Shown here piece by piece: positions 7,848-17,536 of a DNA stretch of 64,000 nucleotides. Every line of letters starts with the position of its first letter. The stretch's first letter is position 1. The DNA comes from Candidatus Fraserbacteria bacterium (GTDB lineage: Bacteria; Bipolaricaulota; Bipolaricaulia; RBG-16-55-9; JAJCYT01), in contig JAJCYT010000026.1 in assembly GCA_029262795.1 (NCBI GenBank), positions 114,273 through 178,272 of the forward strand, written 5' to 3'. A program made the translations under genes and the position numbers. The notes beneath the pieces are model-generated. The model worked only from the letters and a program-made list of their open reading frames with translations. It was not told where the DNA came from and did no database searches.

Positions 7848-8900
7848 ATGGACAAAACGTTTTCGCCTATTCTTTGGGAAGATAATCACTTAAAGCTACT
7901 GGATCAGACCAAGCTGCCATCCGAAGAAATTTGGCTGGACTGTACCACACCACAACATGTGGCAGATGCGATTTTGTGTTTGGCGGTTCGAGGGGCACCC
8001 TCTATTGGGGTGGCGGCAGCATATGGGGTGATCCTTGGAGTGCAGGGTGTTGCTGAAAGTGAGTTGGAAAACGCGTTTCATGATACTGCCAGTTTTCTGG
8101 AAGGCACTCGACCCACGGCGGTGAACCTTCGTTGGGCGATTGAGCAAGGGCGTCAGGTGTTTGCAAAAACCTCGAATCAAGGCACGCAGGCGGTGTGCGA
8201 TGCGTTGCTGGATTTGGCCCATCGACTAAAAGCACAGGAAATAGCCTCTTGTCAGCAGATGGGACAATTCGGATCAGAATTGTTTGATGATGGTAATCGG
8301 GTGTTGACCCATTGCAATGCTGGTGCGTTGGCTACTGTGGGGTATGGCACGGCACTGGGCGTGATTCGGGCCGCTTGGGAAAATGGGAAAAAGGTTGAAG
8401 TGTGGGTGGATGAAACACGGCCGTTGCTTCAAGGTGCTCGATTGAATTCTTGGGAACTGAAACAATTGGGCATTCCGTTTCATGTGATTCCTGATAACAG
8501 TGCGGGGGCCATCATGTCTCGTGGATGGGTTGATAGAATCGTAGTCGGCGCGGATCGAATTGCGGCCAATGGAGATGCTGCGAACAAGATTGGGACGTAT
8601 TCGGTGGCGGTGTTGGCGCAGCACCACAACGTGCCATTTTATGTGGCCGCACCCTTGTCCACGATTGATTTAGACACAGCGACGGGTGCAGACATTCCTA
8701 TCGAAGAACGGAATCCCGATGAAGTCACCAACATTTTGGGTCAGCAACAAATTACGCCTGATGACACGCTTGCCATGAATCTAGCGTTTGATGTGACGCC
8801 GAATGATCTGATTGCTGCCATCATCACGGAGATGGGTGTGTTGAAGCCACCTTATACAGAATCTATTAAAGATGCGTTTGAACGAGCACAATCGAATTGA
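7848..8900 (+). CDS. mtnA: S-methyl-5-thioribose-1-phosphate isomerase
   Basis: A 350-residue MtnA, which isomerises methylthioribose-1-phosphate to methylthioribulose-1-phosphate in methionine salvage. Hallmarks are VRGAPSIGVAAAYG, HCNAGALATVGYGTALGV with the catalytic Cys, WVDETRPLLQGARLNSWEL, and DNSAGAIMSRGWVDRIVVGADRIAANGD with the catalytic Asp, then NKIGTYSVAVLA. No other mtn gene is in the window. Some bacteria use MtnA homologues for 5-deoxyribose-1-phosphate or ribose-1,5-bisphosphate, so salvage is likely but not certain. The start follows a G-rich dispersed repeat directly. Confidence 0.93.
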   Translation: MDKTFSPILWEDNHLKLLDQTKLPSEEIWLDCTTPQHVADAILCLAVRGAPSIGVAAAYGVILGVQGVAESELENAFHDTASFLEGTRPTAVNLRWAIEQGRQVFAKTSNQGTQAVCDALLDLAHRLKAQEIASCQQMGQFGSELFDDGNRVLTHCNAGALATVGYGTALGVIRAAWENGKKVEVWVDETRPLLQGARLNSWELKQLGIPFHVIPDNSAGAIMSRGWVDRIVVGADRIAANGDAANKIGTYSVAVLAQHHNVPFYVAAPLSTIDLDTATGADIPIEERNPDEVTNILGQQQITPDDTLAMNLAFDVTPNDLIAAIITEMGVLKPPYTESIKDAFERAQSN

Positions 8901-8908
8901 TCTGTTCC

Positions 8909-8941
8909 TTCCCCTCACTCTCTATTCGAGAGTGAGGGGAA
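8909..8941. terminator. Bidirectional terminator-like hairpin
   Basis: A perfect 14-bp stem, TTCCCCTCACTCTC paired with GAGAGTGAGGGGAA around the loop TATTC, lies between the convergent mtnA and beta-helix genes. Confidence 0.75.
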
Positions 8942-8968
8942 AGTCTCACCACGTCATGCTCTTAAAAA

Positions 8969-11830
8969 CTAGTTAATCGTCGTCAAGTTATCCGACAAAT
9001 CAGGACTGTTTCCAGAGACTGTATTTCCCTGGCCTGATCCTACAGACTGCTCATCTGCAAAAATACCAAAGCCATTGTTGTTTTGAACCATGCTGTTGCG
9101 AATGGCCAGAGCGGCTTGTTCCAAATGAATGCCATCGCTGTTGTTGTTCGAAATATTGGCATCCACGATGGCAAGTGAGGAACGCATGGTGGCGATGATG
9201 CCATGACCGCCATTGTCGATCACGCTTCCACCACTGAAGTCAATTGTGCCCGTCTGGATGTTAATACCGTCCGAACTGTTGGATTGCACAGTGGTGTCTA
9301 CCAAAGAGGCCGACGAGCGGTCCATCAATTGCACGCCCACTGTGTTGTTGTTCACAAATGAACCACTTAGGGCGGCAGCAGAGCGACTCAGCATCAAACC
9401 GTTTTGACCGTTGTCTAGTAAAGCGGTGTTGACGACGGTGATGGCTGCGCTGTCTACGGCCTGCAAGCCATGGCCTTGATTTTGTTGCACGGCGGCATCG
9501 CGTAAATTTGCCGCTGAGTTTGTGAGATTCACACCATCCTGAGGATGTCCGCTCACTTCACTGGTGATCAGCGTCAAGGTCGAATCTTTTGCGATGACGC
9601 CAAATCCCTGGTTATTCTTGATCAGGGTGGTGGTGGCATTAAACGAACTGTTGGTCAGGTTCACCCCGTCAGAACCGTTATCTTCAATCTGCGTGTTTTC
9701 GCCTGCGGTGGTGGAGGAATCGATGGCTTCCAGGCCGCGACTGCCATTCATTAATATCTGGACAGTGGTCATGCCCAATGAAGATCGCTCGAGCAAAATC
9801 CCTTGATTCGGATGACCGGACACCGTGGCTGTATTGATGACTGCTCCGGAATCTGCACCGTGAATGCCGCGATTGCCATTGTCCGTAATTTGCAGGTTGG
9901 TGCCGTTGAGTGAAGACAAAATCAACTCAATGCCATCGTTGCCATTGTCCGTGGTGTTGCTGTCGATCATGGTCATGGTGGACATGTTGGCCCCAATGCC
10001 TCGGCCACCGTTGTTGAGGCTGGTGACCTGATTCATGTCGGCTGAAGAATTTTCTAATTGAATCCCATCATTCGGTTGATTAAACACTTCGGTGGTGTTG
10101 CTGGTCATCGAGGAATTTTCCAGATAGATGCCGCGATTGCCATTGTCGTTGATGGTGCTGCCCGCGATGGTGGCGGTGCTGTTTTCCAAATGAACGCCGT
10201 CATCGGGGTGATTGGTCACTTGAGAATTGCTCATATCTAATGAACTGTTTTCTGTGGCACGAATCCCGACAGATGTGGCATCGTTCATTCCATTGGCATC
10301 GACCATGCTGTTGCCGACCACGGCGCTGCTTCGCGTGAGTCTCAGACCGTCTTTGCCGTTGCTCATGATGGTGCTGTCCTGAATCGTGGCCGTGCTGTCG
10401 GTCATCTGAACACCGTCGTCAGGATGATTGGTCACTTGAGAAGTGCTCATATCGAGTGTGCTGCTTTCTGTACCTCGCACACCGACAGAGGTGTCATCCA
10501 TTGTTCCGTTGGCGTCGATCATACTTTCGACGATGGTGGCTGTGGAAGCACGAAGGTTCACGCCGTCTTTGCCATTCATGGCGACGGTGGATGGTCCGAG
10601 CGTCAAGTTGCTTTCAGTGACGAGCAATCCGAACTCGTTATTGTTTTGCACAATGCTGTTGTTGTTCAACGTGCCGTTGCCGTTTTGCAGGCGAATGCCA
10701 TCCAGTGGATGATCGGACACTGTGGTCATGCTCAAACTAAAGTTGCTGTTGATGGCATCGATGCCGCGTTCGCCATTTTCTTTGATCACCGCGCCACTGC
10801 CGCCTGTGATGGTGGAATCCGTAAGCAACACGCCGTTGTTGAGGTTGCCGCTAATTTCGCCGTTGCTTAACGAAAGTTCGGATTCTTCGACCAGAATACC
10901 CTGGCCTTGATTTTCGGTGATGATGACTCCGTCAAACTGACCGGAACTCATTCGCATCACAATGCCGTTGGTGGGGTGCATGGTGACTGTGGTGCCATCA
11001 ATGCCCACCTCAGATTCCGTGGCTAAAATTCCCTCTGCACCGTTAGCGCTGATTGTACCACCCACAAAAACGCCCACGGACATTTCTAAAATGATGCCAG
11101 CCTGTTCATACTGATCCACAATGGTATTGGTTAACTGAACATTGCTTCCTTGTGCCAGGATGCCAGGACCAGGGCTTTCGGACATTTCCGTGTCGATGAA
11201 CTGAAACGTTGCGCCGCCGGTGACCAATACTCCCCCGTTTGGGTGTGCGGTGACCAGGGAATTGCTCATGTTGACGATGGCTGCATCACGCACTTCCATC
11301 ACCCAGCCTTCGCCCCCCATGCCGTTGTTGCGAAACAGGACCCCTCGCCCCGTGACGGACCCACCCTGGATCACCATGCCCGTGCCTTCGTTTTCTTCAA
11401 TGATCATGTTTTCATTGTCGCCGTGATCGAACTCAATCTGGCGACTGTTATTAATCTCAAAACCAACGGTGCCGCTTTTGATCACAAAAGCGTTTTCAAA
11501 GGTGACATCAGTGGAGTTGTTAATTTCAAAAATCGGTCCGCGCGCAAAGCCACGGCCCTGGACAATGACAGGACGGTTGTTACGGGCGCGTTCAGCCTCG
11601 AGTGTGATACGGCGTTTGTTTCGGATTTCCACATTCTCTCGATAGGTACCAGGGCGAATGATAATGGTGGCCCCAGAGTTTGCAGCATCTACGGCGCGTT
11701 GAATGGTGGAGCAATCCGTAGGCACGCGAAGCCTGCTTCCATTACATCCTTGAGCCGAAACTGTGACTTGAAAGCCAAAGCTCAGCCCCATCACAACCAA
11801 TAATGCAATCAACCAACGAACAATAAACAA
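8969..11830 (-). CDS. Secreted right-handed parallel beta-helix repeat protein
   Basis: A 953-residue exported protein with an N-terminal signal (MFIVRWLIALLVVMGLSFGF, probable cleavage after VSAQ). A pectate-lyase-like cap follows (CSTIQRAVDAANSGATIIIRPGTY). About 35 further beta-helix turns repeat 'N..DGI.L..S..T......V..N'. Turns around 10,180-10,640 hold a near-copy of themselves with a 216-nt (72-codon) period, each containing a DMSxSQVTNHPDDGV turn. Asn and Ser ladders are frequent and Cys occurs only near the N-terminus. No catalytic residues or C-terminal sorting domain are evident, so an adhesin or surface scaffold is as likely as a polysaccharide-active enzyme. A bidirectional terminator separates it from mtnA. 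Confidence 0.85.
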   Translation of the reverse strand: MFIVRWLIALLVVMGLSFGFQVTVSAQGCNGSRLRVPTDCSTIQRAVDAANSGATIIIRPGTYRENVEIRNKRRITLEAERARNNRPVIVQGRGFARGPIFEINNSTDVTFENAFVIKSGTVGFEINNSRQIEFDHGDNENMIIEENEGTGMVIQGGSVTGRGVLFRNNGMGGEGWVMEVRDAAIVNMSNSLVTAHPNGGVLVTGGATFQFIDTEMSESPGPGILAQGSNVQLTNTIVDQYEQAGIILEMSVGVFVGGTISANGAEGILATESEVGIDGTTVTMHPTNGIVMRMSSGQFDGVIITENQGQGILVEESELSLSNGEISGNLNNGVLLTDSTITGGSGAVIKENGERGIDAINSNFSLSMTTVSDHPLDGIRLQNGNGTLNNNSIVQNNNEFGLLVTESNLTLGPSTVAMNGKDGVNLRASTATIVESMIDANGTMDDTSVGVRGTESSTLDMSTSQVTNHPDDGVQMTDSTATIQDSTIMSNGKDGLRLTRSSAVVGNSMVDANGMNDATSVGIRATENSSLDMSNSQVTNHPDDGVHLENSTATIAGSTINDNGNRGIYLENSSMTSNTTEVFNQPNDGIQLENSSADMNQVTSLNNGGRGIGANMSTMTMIDSNTTDNGNDGIELILSSLNGTNLQITDNGNRGIHGADSGAVINTATVSGHPNQGILLERSSLGMTTVQILMNGSRGLEAIDSSTTAGENTQIEDNGSDGVNLTNSSFNATTTLIKNNQGFGVIAKDSTLTLITSEVSGHPQDGVNLTNSAANLRDAAVQQNQGHGLQAVDSAAITVVNTALLDNGQNGLMLSRSAAALSGSFVNNNTVGVQLMDRSSASLVDTTVQSNSSDGINIQTGTIDFSGGSVIDNGGHGIIATMRSSLAIVDANISNNNSDGIHLEQAALAIRNSMVQNNNGFGIFADEQSVGSGQGNTVSGNSPDLSDNLTTIN

Positions 11831-12019
11831 AGTTTCCTCCTCGAAGCTTTTTCATGTGTATAAATAAAGATTTATGATCAGGGTAGCCCTTTTTTCCAAA
11901 AGTTTCTATGAAATAAACGTGAAAAATGAATGTGGGATTGGTCAAGTTGCACGACCCTTTCCAACTTGCTATCGTGACGGGTCACAGCACATAAATCTTT
12001 GAATGCTAGGAGCACTCTG

Positions 12020-13423
12020 GTGGGTCTGAACGAAAAAACCGTCCATGACATTTTGAGTCTGTATCAGCAAGGCGAAGCCACGCCGACACAGGTGGTGGCC
12101 GACCTTTATCAAAGTATTGAAGCGAAAGAACAATCGCTCAACGCATTTGTAAAACTGTTGCCTCAAGATGAGGTTGCCCAACAGGCTGAAACTGCGCCTG
12201 ACGGCCCGCTCAAAGGCATTCCCATTGCGATTAAAGATTTGATCTCAACCCAAGGTGTTGGCACCACCGCAGGTTCCCAAATTCTTAAAGATTTTGTGCC
12301 CATCTACGATGCCACGGTGATTCAACGGCTCAAAGCTGCCGGTGCCGTGGTTCAGGCAAAAACCAATCTGGACGAATATGGTATGGGGTCGTCCAATGAA
12401 AATTCATCCTTCGGTCCCGTTCGCAACCCGCACAATCCAGACTATGTGGCGGGTGGCTCTTCTGGCGGGTCCGCCGCCGCCGTGGCGGCGCATGAAGCGT
12501 TGGCTTCGCTCGGTACAGACACAGGTGGATCGGTTCGTCAGCCAGCCGCCTTTTGTGGTGTTGTCGGATTGAAACCGACCTATGGACGGGTTTCACGTTA
12601 CGGGCAAATTGCCTACGCCTCTTCATTGGATCAGATTGGGCCGATTACCAAAAACGTGCGTGATGCGGCCTTGATCATGAATGTGATTGCAGGCCACGAC
12701 CCGTTGGACACCACTTCACTCAATGTTGAAACTGAAGATTATCTCGATGGTCTGGAAAATGGTATCGAAGGGGTTCGAATTGGTATTCCAGCAGAATATC
12801 AACAGGGACTCAACGACGAAGCCAAAGCTTGTATGCAGCAATGGCAAGTCAATTTTGAGAAGTTGGGCGCAACATTTGTAGAGGTGTCCCTGCCTCACAC
12901 ATCATATGCTCTTTCGGCTTACTATTTGATTTCCTGCTCTGAAGCCAGCGCCAATCTCGCCCGCTTCGATGGCGTTCGTTATACAACACGTGTTAGTGAT
13001 AAATCGTTGAACGACATGTTCTCCGAAACCCGCGATCAGTGTTTTGGCGAAGAGGTTAAACGTCGCATCATGCTCGGCACATACGCATTGTCCTCAGGTT
13101 ATTACGATGCGTTTTACAAAAAGGCACAACAGGTACGTGCCTTGATCACTAAAGATTTCAACGATGCGTTTGAACAGGTTGATCTATTACTCGGTCCAAC
13201 CTCACCCACACCCGCCTTTAAGCTTGGCGAAAAAACGGATGACCCGGTCAACATGTATCTCAGCGATGTTTACACTGTGTCGATCAATCTGGCTGGTGTA
13301 CCGGCGATTTCAATTCCTGGTGGTCAAGTGGATGGGATGCCCTTTGGTTTACAGTTGATTGGCGATCATCTTCAGGAATCCAAAATTCTCCGTGCTGCAC
13401 ATGCGTTTGAGCAATCCAGTTAA
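12020..13423 (+). CDS. gatA: Asp-tRNA(Asn)/Glu-tRNA(Gln) amidotransferase subunit A
   Basis: A 467-residue amidase-signature protein, the glutaminase subunit of GatCAB that makes Gln-tRNA(Gln) and often Asn-tRNA(Asn). The Ser-cisSer-Lys triad is K72 (IPIAIKDL), S147 (in GGSSGGSAAAVA) and S171 (GTDTGGSVRQPAAF), with the spacing of characterised GatA. The GTG at 12020 is the start because AGGAG sits 7 nt upstream; the in-frame TTG at 11999 lacks a site. gatB and gatC are not adjacent, as in many genomes. A 5-2-5 palindrome GTGACGGGTCAC lies 35 bp upstream, of unknown meaning. Confidence 0.93.
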   Translation: MGLNEKTVHDILSLYQQGEATPTQVVADLYQSIEAKEQSLNAFVKLLPQDEVAQQAETAPDGPLKGIPIAIKDLISTQGVGTTAGSQILKDFVPIYDATVIQRLKAAGAVVQAKTNLDEYGMGSSNENSSFGPVRNPHNPDYVAGGSSGGSAAAVAAHEALASLGTDTGGSVRQPAAFCGVVGLKPTYGRVSRYGQIAYASSLDQIGPITKNVRDAALIMNVIAGHDPLDTTSLNVETEDYLDGLENGIEGVRIGIPAEYQQGLNDEAKACMQQWQVNFEKLGATFVEVSLPHTSYALSAYYLISCSEASANLARFDGVRYTTRVSDKSLNDMFSETRDQCFGEEVKRRIMLGTYALSSGYYDAFYKKAQQVRALITKDFNDAFEQVDLLLGPTSPTPAFKLGEKTDDPVNMYLSDVYTVSINLAGVPAISIPGGQVDGMPFGLQLIGDHLQESKILRAAHAFEQSS

Positions 13424-13542
13424 TAGAATTAAATCAACTCATCAAAAGGTTTTTCATGTTTCATTTGTGAAACCCATTTTATTTCTGATATAGAAGTGTG
13501 TTATCATTTCCCCAAAAGTAAACAAAGATTCAGGGAGGGCTT

Positions 13543-15408
13543 GTGAAACATTCTGTTATCGTCAGTGGTTTATTGAGTTTGATTTTGGTCATTGGGTTGG
13601 GGCAGATTGTTCTCGCTCAAGACCCTTGTGTAGACATGGACAACCCGCTTCAAGTGCAAACCTTCCTCGACTCTGATGCATCATTTCAGATTGCTTTGAT
13701 AGGCTTAACATTGATCACTGATGGTGCTATTTCCACACCCCAGGATGTTAAATCCATCTGTTTTCTTGCAATCTCAATTGGAGCAAGCTTGCTCATTGAC
13801 TACGATGATCCCGTGGTGGTCGACCCTAAAGAGCCCTTTGGCGATCCATTGCCAGGTATTGAGCTTGTTCCAACAAAGCCTCAAGATGGTTTGTTTCCAG
13901 GGTTGCCAGATGATGCCATGATTTTTGAAGTTCAAGCGAATCAACGGATTGGCGTCCCAACAGATTTTGGCGTGCGCTTTGAAGTGAAGCCTGGACTCGG
14001 GAATGTGTTCCTGAGCGATATACAGGTGTCTTACCTGATGCGTGTGTTGCACGGTGTTGAGCAAAAAGATGGCACCATTCGTGTGATTGACGAACAAGAG
14101 GACCGCGGCAACATTGACATTAATGTTGATCCGCCTCAGCGAAACAACACAGATACCACCGTGTTGTTTGATGATGGCAGTGGAAAAAACCCAGACACCG
14201 GAAAACGAAATGACTGGCGGCCAGGGGACCCACGACAATTTTTCCAAGGCCCCTGGGATGACTTTAAAGACCGACTGCCTGATGACTTTGTGGGGTCAGC
14301 GGCTGAGCGAGAAATGGATCGCATCCTCGGTCCACGAAATTCAGTGATAGGGTTGCTGCCTTTGCTGGAAGATGTGGTAAAAGCAGGATCGCCATTATTG
14401 ATTATTGCTGAAGATGTCGAAGCAGAGGCACTTGCCACATTGGTAGTAAATCGACTTCGAGGGAGAATAAACCCCCAACAAGCCGAATTTTCTGACGATA
14501 CTTTTGTGGCTCAAATTGTGGACCAACTCAAAGTTGAAGCACAAATTACGCAAGAAGATAACATCATTTTGTCGGTTCGGGTGGATGCTTACATGCTGCT
14601 ACGTTCGTCGATGCCGTCTGTGTTTAACATCAGCTTGGAGGGTGTGGATGAAAATGGAAACAGCACAAATGTAGGTGATGTTTCTGTTCGTGGCGATGCA
14701 GATGAGTGGGTGCAGGCCAACATCAGTACTCAATGGCAATTAACTATTTCCAAAGATGCTCTCAAACGCATCAGCAATTCCAGCAACGGATTTGAATTGA
14801 TTTCTACCAGTATCGTTGATGTATTACCTGTCGATAACGACGGGGGCGGCGATGATAATGGCGGGGGCGGAGATGATGACAAAGAACCACCAACAAATCC
14901 ATCACCTTCGGGCCGAACCATCGAAGAAATCTTTGATCACAATAACAATCAACGCATAGATGAAGATGAATTGCTGGCAGCATTTCGCATGTGGGCTTCA
15001 GGTCAAGTGGTCGAAGAACTAGGTCGTGCGCCTTCCGATGAAGAAATTGAAGAAATGACGCGCAAATGGATTACCAGTGCGCCGATTGAATCCAGCACGC
15101 CCGCACAGGTGGCTTCACACAACTCATTGGACTTGAATGTCAATGGATTTGCCTTAACGAAAGCCAGTAATCAATTCACCATGAGTTACCGTGGTCAACC
15201 GCTTGAGCAAATTGAACTGGAAGTGTTCGATCTTTCTGGTCAACGGATATTACAACAAACCCAATCAGGCAATGTATTGAATTTCCAAGCGTTCGATGTT
15301 CAAGGTCAACGTTGGGCCAACGGCGTGTACTTGTATGTGGTCCGAGGTTGGACCGCTGAGGGCACTCAAATTCAAACCAAATTGAAGAAAATGGTGATTC
15401 TTAACTAG
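13543..15408 (+). CDS. Secreted protein with EF-hand and T9SS-like C-terminal domain
   Basis: A 621-residue exported protein of unknown function. A GTG start with GGGAGG upstream is followed by a signal peptide ending about residue 25 (IVLAQ). The middle (30-430) is unfamiliar, with many Asp and Pro residues. A Gly/Asp linker (about 430-450) precedes a canonical EF-hand loop, [12 protein letters not shown] at 465-476, with calcium ligands at positions 1, 3, 5, 9 and 12, similar to dockerin loops. The last 80 residues ([11 protein letters not shown] ... [10 protein letters not shown] ... KLKKMVILN) match the pattern of type IX secretion/FlgD-Ig-like C-terminal domains. Secretion to the cell surface with calcium binding is inferred. 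Confidence 0.75.
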   Translation: MKHSVIVSGLLSLILVIGLGQIVLAQDPCVDMDNPLQVQTFLDSDASFQIALIGLTLITDGAISTPQDVKSICFLAISIGASLLIDYDDPVVVDPKEPFGDPLPGIELVPTKPQDGLFPGLPDDAMIFEVQANQRIGVPTDFGVRFEVKPGLGNVFLSDIQVSYLMRVLHGVEQKDGTIRVIDEQEDRGNIDINVDPPQRNNTDTTVLFDDGSGKNPDTGKRNDWRPGDPRQFFQGPWDDFKDRLPDDFVGSAAEREMDRILGPRNSVIGLLPLLEDVVKAGSPLLIIAEDVEAEALATLVVNRLRGRINPQQAEFSDDTFVAQIVDQLKVEAQITQEDNIILSVRVDAYMLLRSSMPSVFNISLEGVDENGNSTNVGDVSVRGDADEWVQANISTQWQLTISKDALKRISNSSNGFELISTSIVDVLPVDNDGGGDDNGGGGDDDKEPPTNPSPSGRTIEEIFDHNNNQRIDEDELLAAFRMWASGQVVEELGRAPSDEEIEEMTRKWITSAPIESSTPAQVASHNSLDLNVNGFALTKASNQFTMSYRGQPLEQIELEVFDLSGQRILQQTQSGNVLNFQAFDVQGQRWANGVYLYVVRGWTAEGTQIQTKLKKMVILN

Positions 15409-15469
15409 ATTCTAGAATGGAGAAAAGCCTGTTCTGGTGGTTTAAAATTTGTCTTTTTTGACAAGCCTC

Positions 15470-15514
15470 TTGACAACCTCTTGGTGATGTGTTATATTAT
15501 TGACCGAACGGTCA
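15470..15514 (+). promoter_or_regulatory. Sigma70-type promoter with TetR operator
   Basis: TTGACA (15470-15475), a 17-bp spacer and TATATT (15493-15498) form a near-consensus promoter. Directly after it, where transcription would begin, is TGACCG-AA-CGGTCA (15501-15514), an inverted repeat typical of TetR sites. Autorepression is the natural reading. Confidence 0.8.
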
Positions 15515-15535
15515 ACTATGTGGAAGGAGCGACCT

Positions 15536-16150
15536 ATGGGACGTACCAGTGACGCAAAAGAAAAAATTGTGGCAACTGCGATGGAATTGTTCCACGCTCG
15601 TAGTGTCGCCGATGTGGGCGTTCAGGAAATCTGCGAACAGGCTGGTGTTAAAAAAGGCAGCTTTTATCATTTCTTTTCTTCCAAACAAGATCTTGTTGTT
15701 GCCGTATTGGATGCACAATGGCAAATGGGCAAGCAAGAGTTTTGGGAACCAGCCTTCAGTCCAAAAATTCCTCCATTGGATCGCTTTAAGGCATTGACCG
15801 ATGGTATGAGTGAATTTGCTCAGGAATCTTACGAAATGTGTGGCATGTTCAAAGGGTGCGGCATGGGCAACATCATTGCCGAGCTCGGCACGCAGGATGA
15901 TGTGATCCGACAAAAAGCAGACGCAATCTTTGATGAAATTGTTGCATTTATTAAGGCAGCTTTGGATGAAGCGGTGAGCAACGGTGATTTACCGGAGATT
16001 AATACAGAAGAGGTGGCTCAGGCCTTTTGGGCCTATGCTGAAGGGACCATGTTGATGGCAAAGTCCAAACAAGACCCGGCCTACATTAGACAATTAATGC
16101 AGGCTGGAATTGCATTTCTGGACAGCTTTCGAAAAGGGGCAGTTGTATAA
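15536..16150 (+). CDS. TetR family transcriptional regulator
   Basis: A 204-residue TetR-type repressor. The N-terminal helix-turn-helix (about 5-50) reads KEKIVATAMELFHARS, VQEICEQAGVKKGSFYHFFSSKQDL. The remainder is a ligand-binding helical domain with two Cys-Gly motifs (CGMFKGCGMG) that could respond to thiol-reactive or hydrophobic ligands. The ATG at 15536 follows AAGGAGCGACCT. Its own promoter carries an operator, and the same operator half plus flank (CGGTCAACTATG) recurs before the SRPBCC gene downstream, so it probably represses itself and the next two genes. Confidence 0.9.
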   Translation: MGRTSDAKEKIVATAMELFHARSVADVGVQEICEQAGVKKGSFYHFFSSKQDLVVAVLDAQWQMGKQEFWEPAFSPKIPPLDRFKALTDGMSEFAQESYEMCGMFKGCGMGNIIAELGTQDDVIRQKADAIFDEIVAFIKAALDEAVSNGDLPEINTEEVAQAFWAYAEGTMLMAKSKQDPAYIRQLMQAGIAFLDSFRKGAVV

Positions 16151-16189
16151 GCTGATAGATTAAGAGAAATAAAAATTTTGATTGAAAAA

Positions 16190-16203
16190 TAACCAACCGG
16201 TCA
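16190..16203 (+). promoter_or_regulatory. Second TetR operator
   Basis: TAACCAACCGGTCA followed by ACTATG matches the operator at 15501-15514 and its downstream flank. It precedes the SRPBCC gene by 22 bp and includes a clear ACCGGT core. Confidence 0.7.
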
Positions 16204-16225
16204 ACTATGCGAAAGGAGACCAACC

Positions 16226-16744
16226 ATGACAACGATTAAAACTGATATTCGAATTAACGCACCTAAAGACGAGGTATGGAAAGTATTGGCCGATTTAGGT
16301 GGCATTCAGAGCTACAACTCAGCCGTGAAAAAATCTTACTACAACACGGAAGCCAAAGAAGGCATTGGCGCTGGTCGAGTTTGTGAATTGGCACCTATGG
16401 GCGAAGTCGAAGAAAAGGCCATCGCATGGACTGATCAGGAGAGCTATACCCTCGATGTAAAACCCGTGGATGGTAATCCTCCTTTGAAAAGTGCTCAAGC
16501 CTCATTCGTTCTCAAAGAAGATGGCAACCAAACCATCGTCACGATGGAAATGAATTACGAACTCAAGTTTGGCCCCATTGGAAAATTGATGGACACCCTC
16601 ATGATGAAGCCTCAGTTTGCCAAAGTGGTGCCCAACATTTTACTCGGATTAAAACATCACATTGAAACAGGTGAAGAAGTGGATGGTGCTGTGATCAAAC
16701 GGCTTCACTCACAAGGGCTAAATGCTTCACCAACCTATGCGTAA
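16226..16744 (+). CDS. SRPBCC (START-like) family protein
   Basis: A 172-residue helix-grip protein of the polyketide cyclase/dehydrase type, a fold that binds hydrophobic ligands in a deep cavity. It starts with the typical IRINAPKDEVWKVLADLGGIQSYN and ends with a long amphipathic helix (PNILLGLKHHIETGEEV). The ATG follows GAAAGGAGACC. It sits between a TetR regulator and an SDR and carries the TetR operator in its leader, suggesting a role in sensing, sequestering or converting a lipophilic compound. The exact ligand is unknown. Confidence 0.8.
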   Translation: MTTIKTDIRINAPKDEVWKVLADLGGIQSYNSAVKKSYYNTEAKEGIGAGRVCELAPMGEVEEKAIAWTDQESYTLDVKPVDGNPPLKSAQASFVLKEDGNQTIVTMEMNYELKFGPIGKLMDTLMMKPQFAKVVPNILLGLKHHIETGEEVDGAVIKRLHSQGLNASPTYA

Positions 16745-16779
16745 TTGCAAAAATATTAAGCTATAAGGAGCTATTTACA

Positions 16780-17526
16780 ATGAACCTTAACGGAAAAGTG
16801 GCCGTCGTCACCGGCGGCAACAGTGGGATTGGTTTGTCTATTGCACAGGAATTTGGTCAGCAAGGGGCTGAAGTTGTGATCTTTGGTCGTAATCAGGAAA
16901 CCTTGGATCAGGCAGTTGCCTCTGTTGGCAACGGCACTCTGGGTGTGCAAGGTGATGTGAGCAAGTTATCTGACTTGGATAAGCTGTTTGAATTAACAGC
17001 TGAACAGCACGGCAAAATTGATGTGCTGGTGGTCAATGCTGGCGTGGCACAGCCAACGCCTCTGGATCAAACCAACGAAGAAAGCTTTGATCAAATCTCA
17101 GATATCAACTTTAAAGGTGCATTTTTTACCGTTCAGAAAGCAGCACCATTTTTGAATGATGGTGCATCCGTGATCTTAACCACCTCTGTTGGCAACCAAA
17201 TGGGCATGGCAGGGCTTTCAGTTTACAGTGCGACCAAAGCGGCGGTTCGCTCTTTAGCACGAACGCTGTCTGCTGAATTGTTGCCTCGCGGCATTCGGGT
17301 CAACGCACTCAGCCCAGGGCCAATTGAAACCCCTATCTTTAACCGCCTCGGTGTGCCACAAGAGGCCATGGATGAAATGGCGCAGGGCATTTTGGCACAA
17401 ACCCCGATCGGCCGCTTCGGCAAGCCGGAGGAAATGGCCAAAGCTGCTTTGTTCTTGGCATCAAGCGATTCTTCTTATGTGCTTGGATCAGAGCTGGTTG
17501 CCGATGGCGGCATGTCTCAGTTGTAA
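16780..17526 (+). CDS. SDR family oxidoreductase
   Basis: A 248-residue classical SDR with TGGNSGIG, NAG (VVNAGVAQP), Ser in TTSVGNQMG, YSATKAA (Tyr/Lys pair), the LSPGPIETPIF turn and a C-terminal SELVADGGMSQL. FGRNQETL after the second strand hints at NADPH. It follows the SRPBCC gene by 35 bp with AAGGAG before its ATG, so it is probably the third gene of the TetR operon. It acts in the cytoplasm on an unknown carbonyl or alcohol substrate. Confidence 0.88.
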   Translation: MNLNGKVAVVTGGNSGIGLSIAQEFGQQGAEVVIFGRNQETLDQAVASVGNGTLGVQGDVSKLSDLDKLFELTAEQHGKIDVLVVNAGVAQPTPLDQTNEESFDQISDINFKGAFFTVQKAAPFLNDGASVILTTSVGNQMGMAGLSVYSATKAAVRSLARTLSAELLPRGIRVNALSPGPIETPIFNRLGVPQEAMDEMAQGILAQTPIGRFGKPEEMAKAALFLASSDSSYVLGSELVADGGMSQL

Positions 17527-17536
17527 ATCAATCACA

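Noticed and set aside
9213..11803. Many open frames antisense to the beta-helix gene
   Set aside because: They are by-products of the repetitive Asn/Ser/Thr codons on the real strand; none has a plausible start signal or a protein-like sequence.
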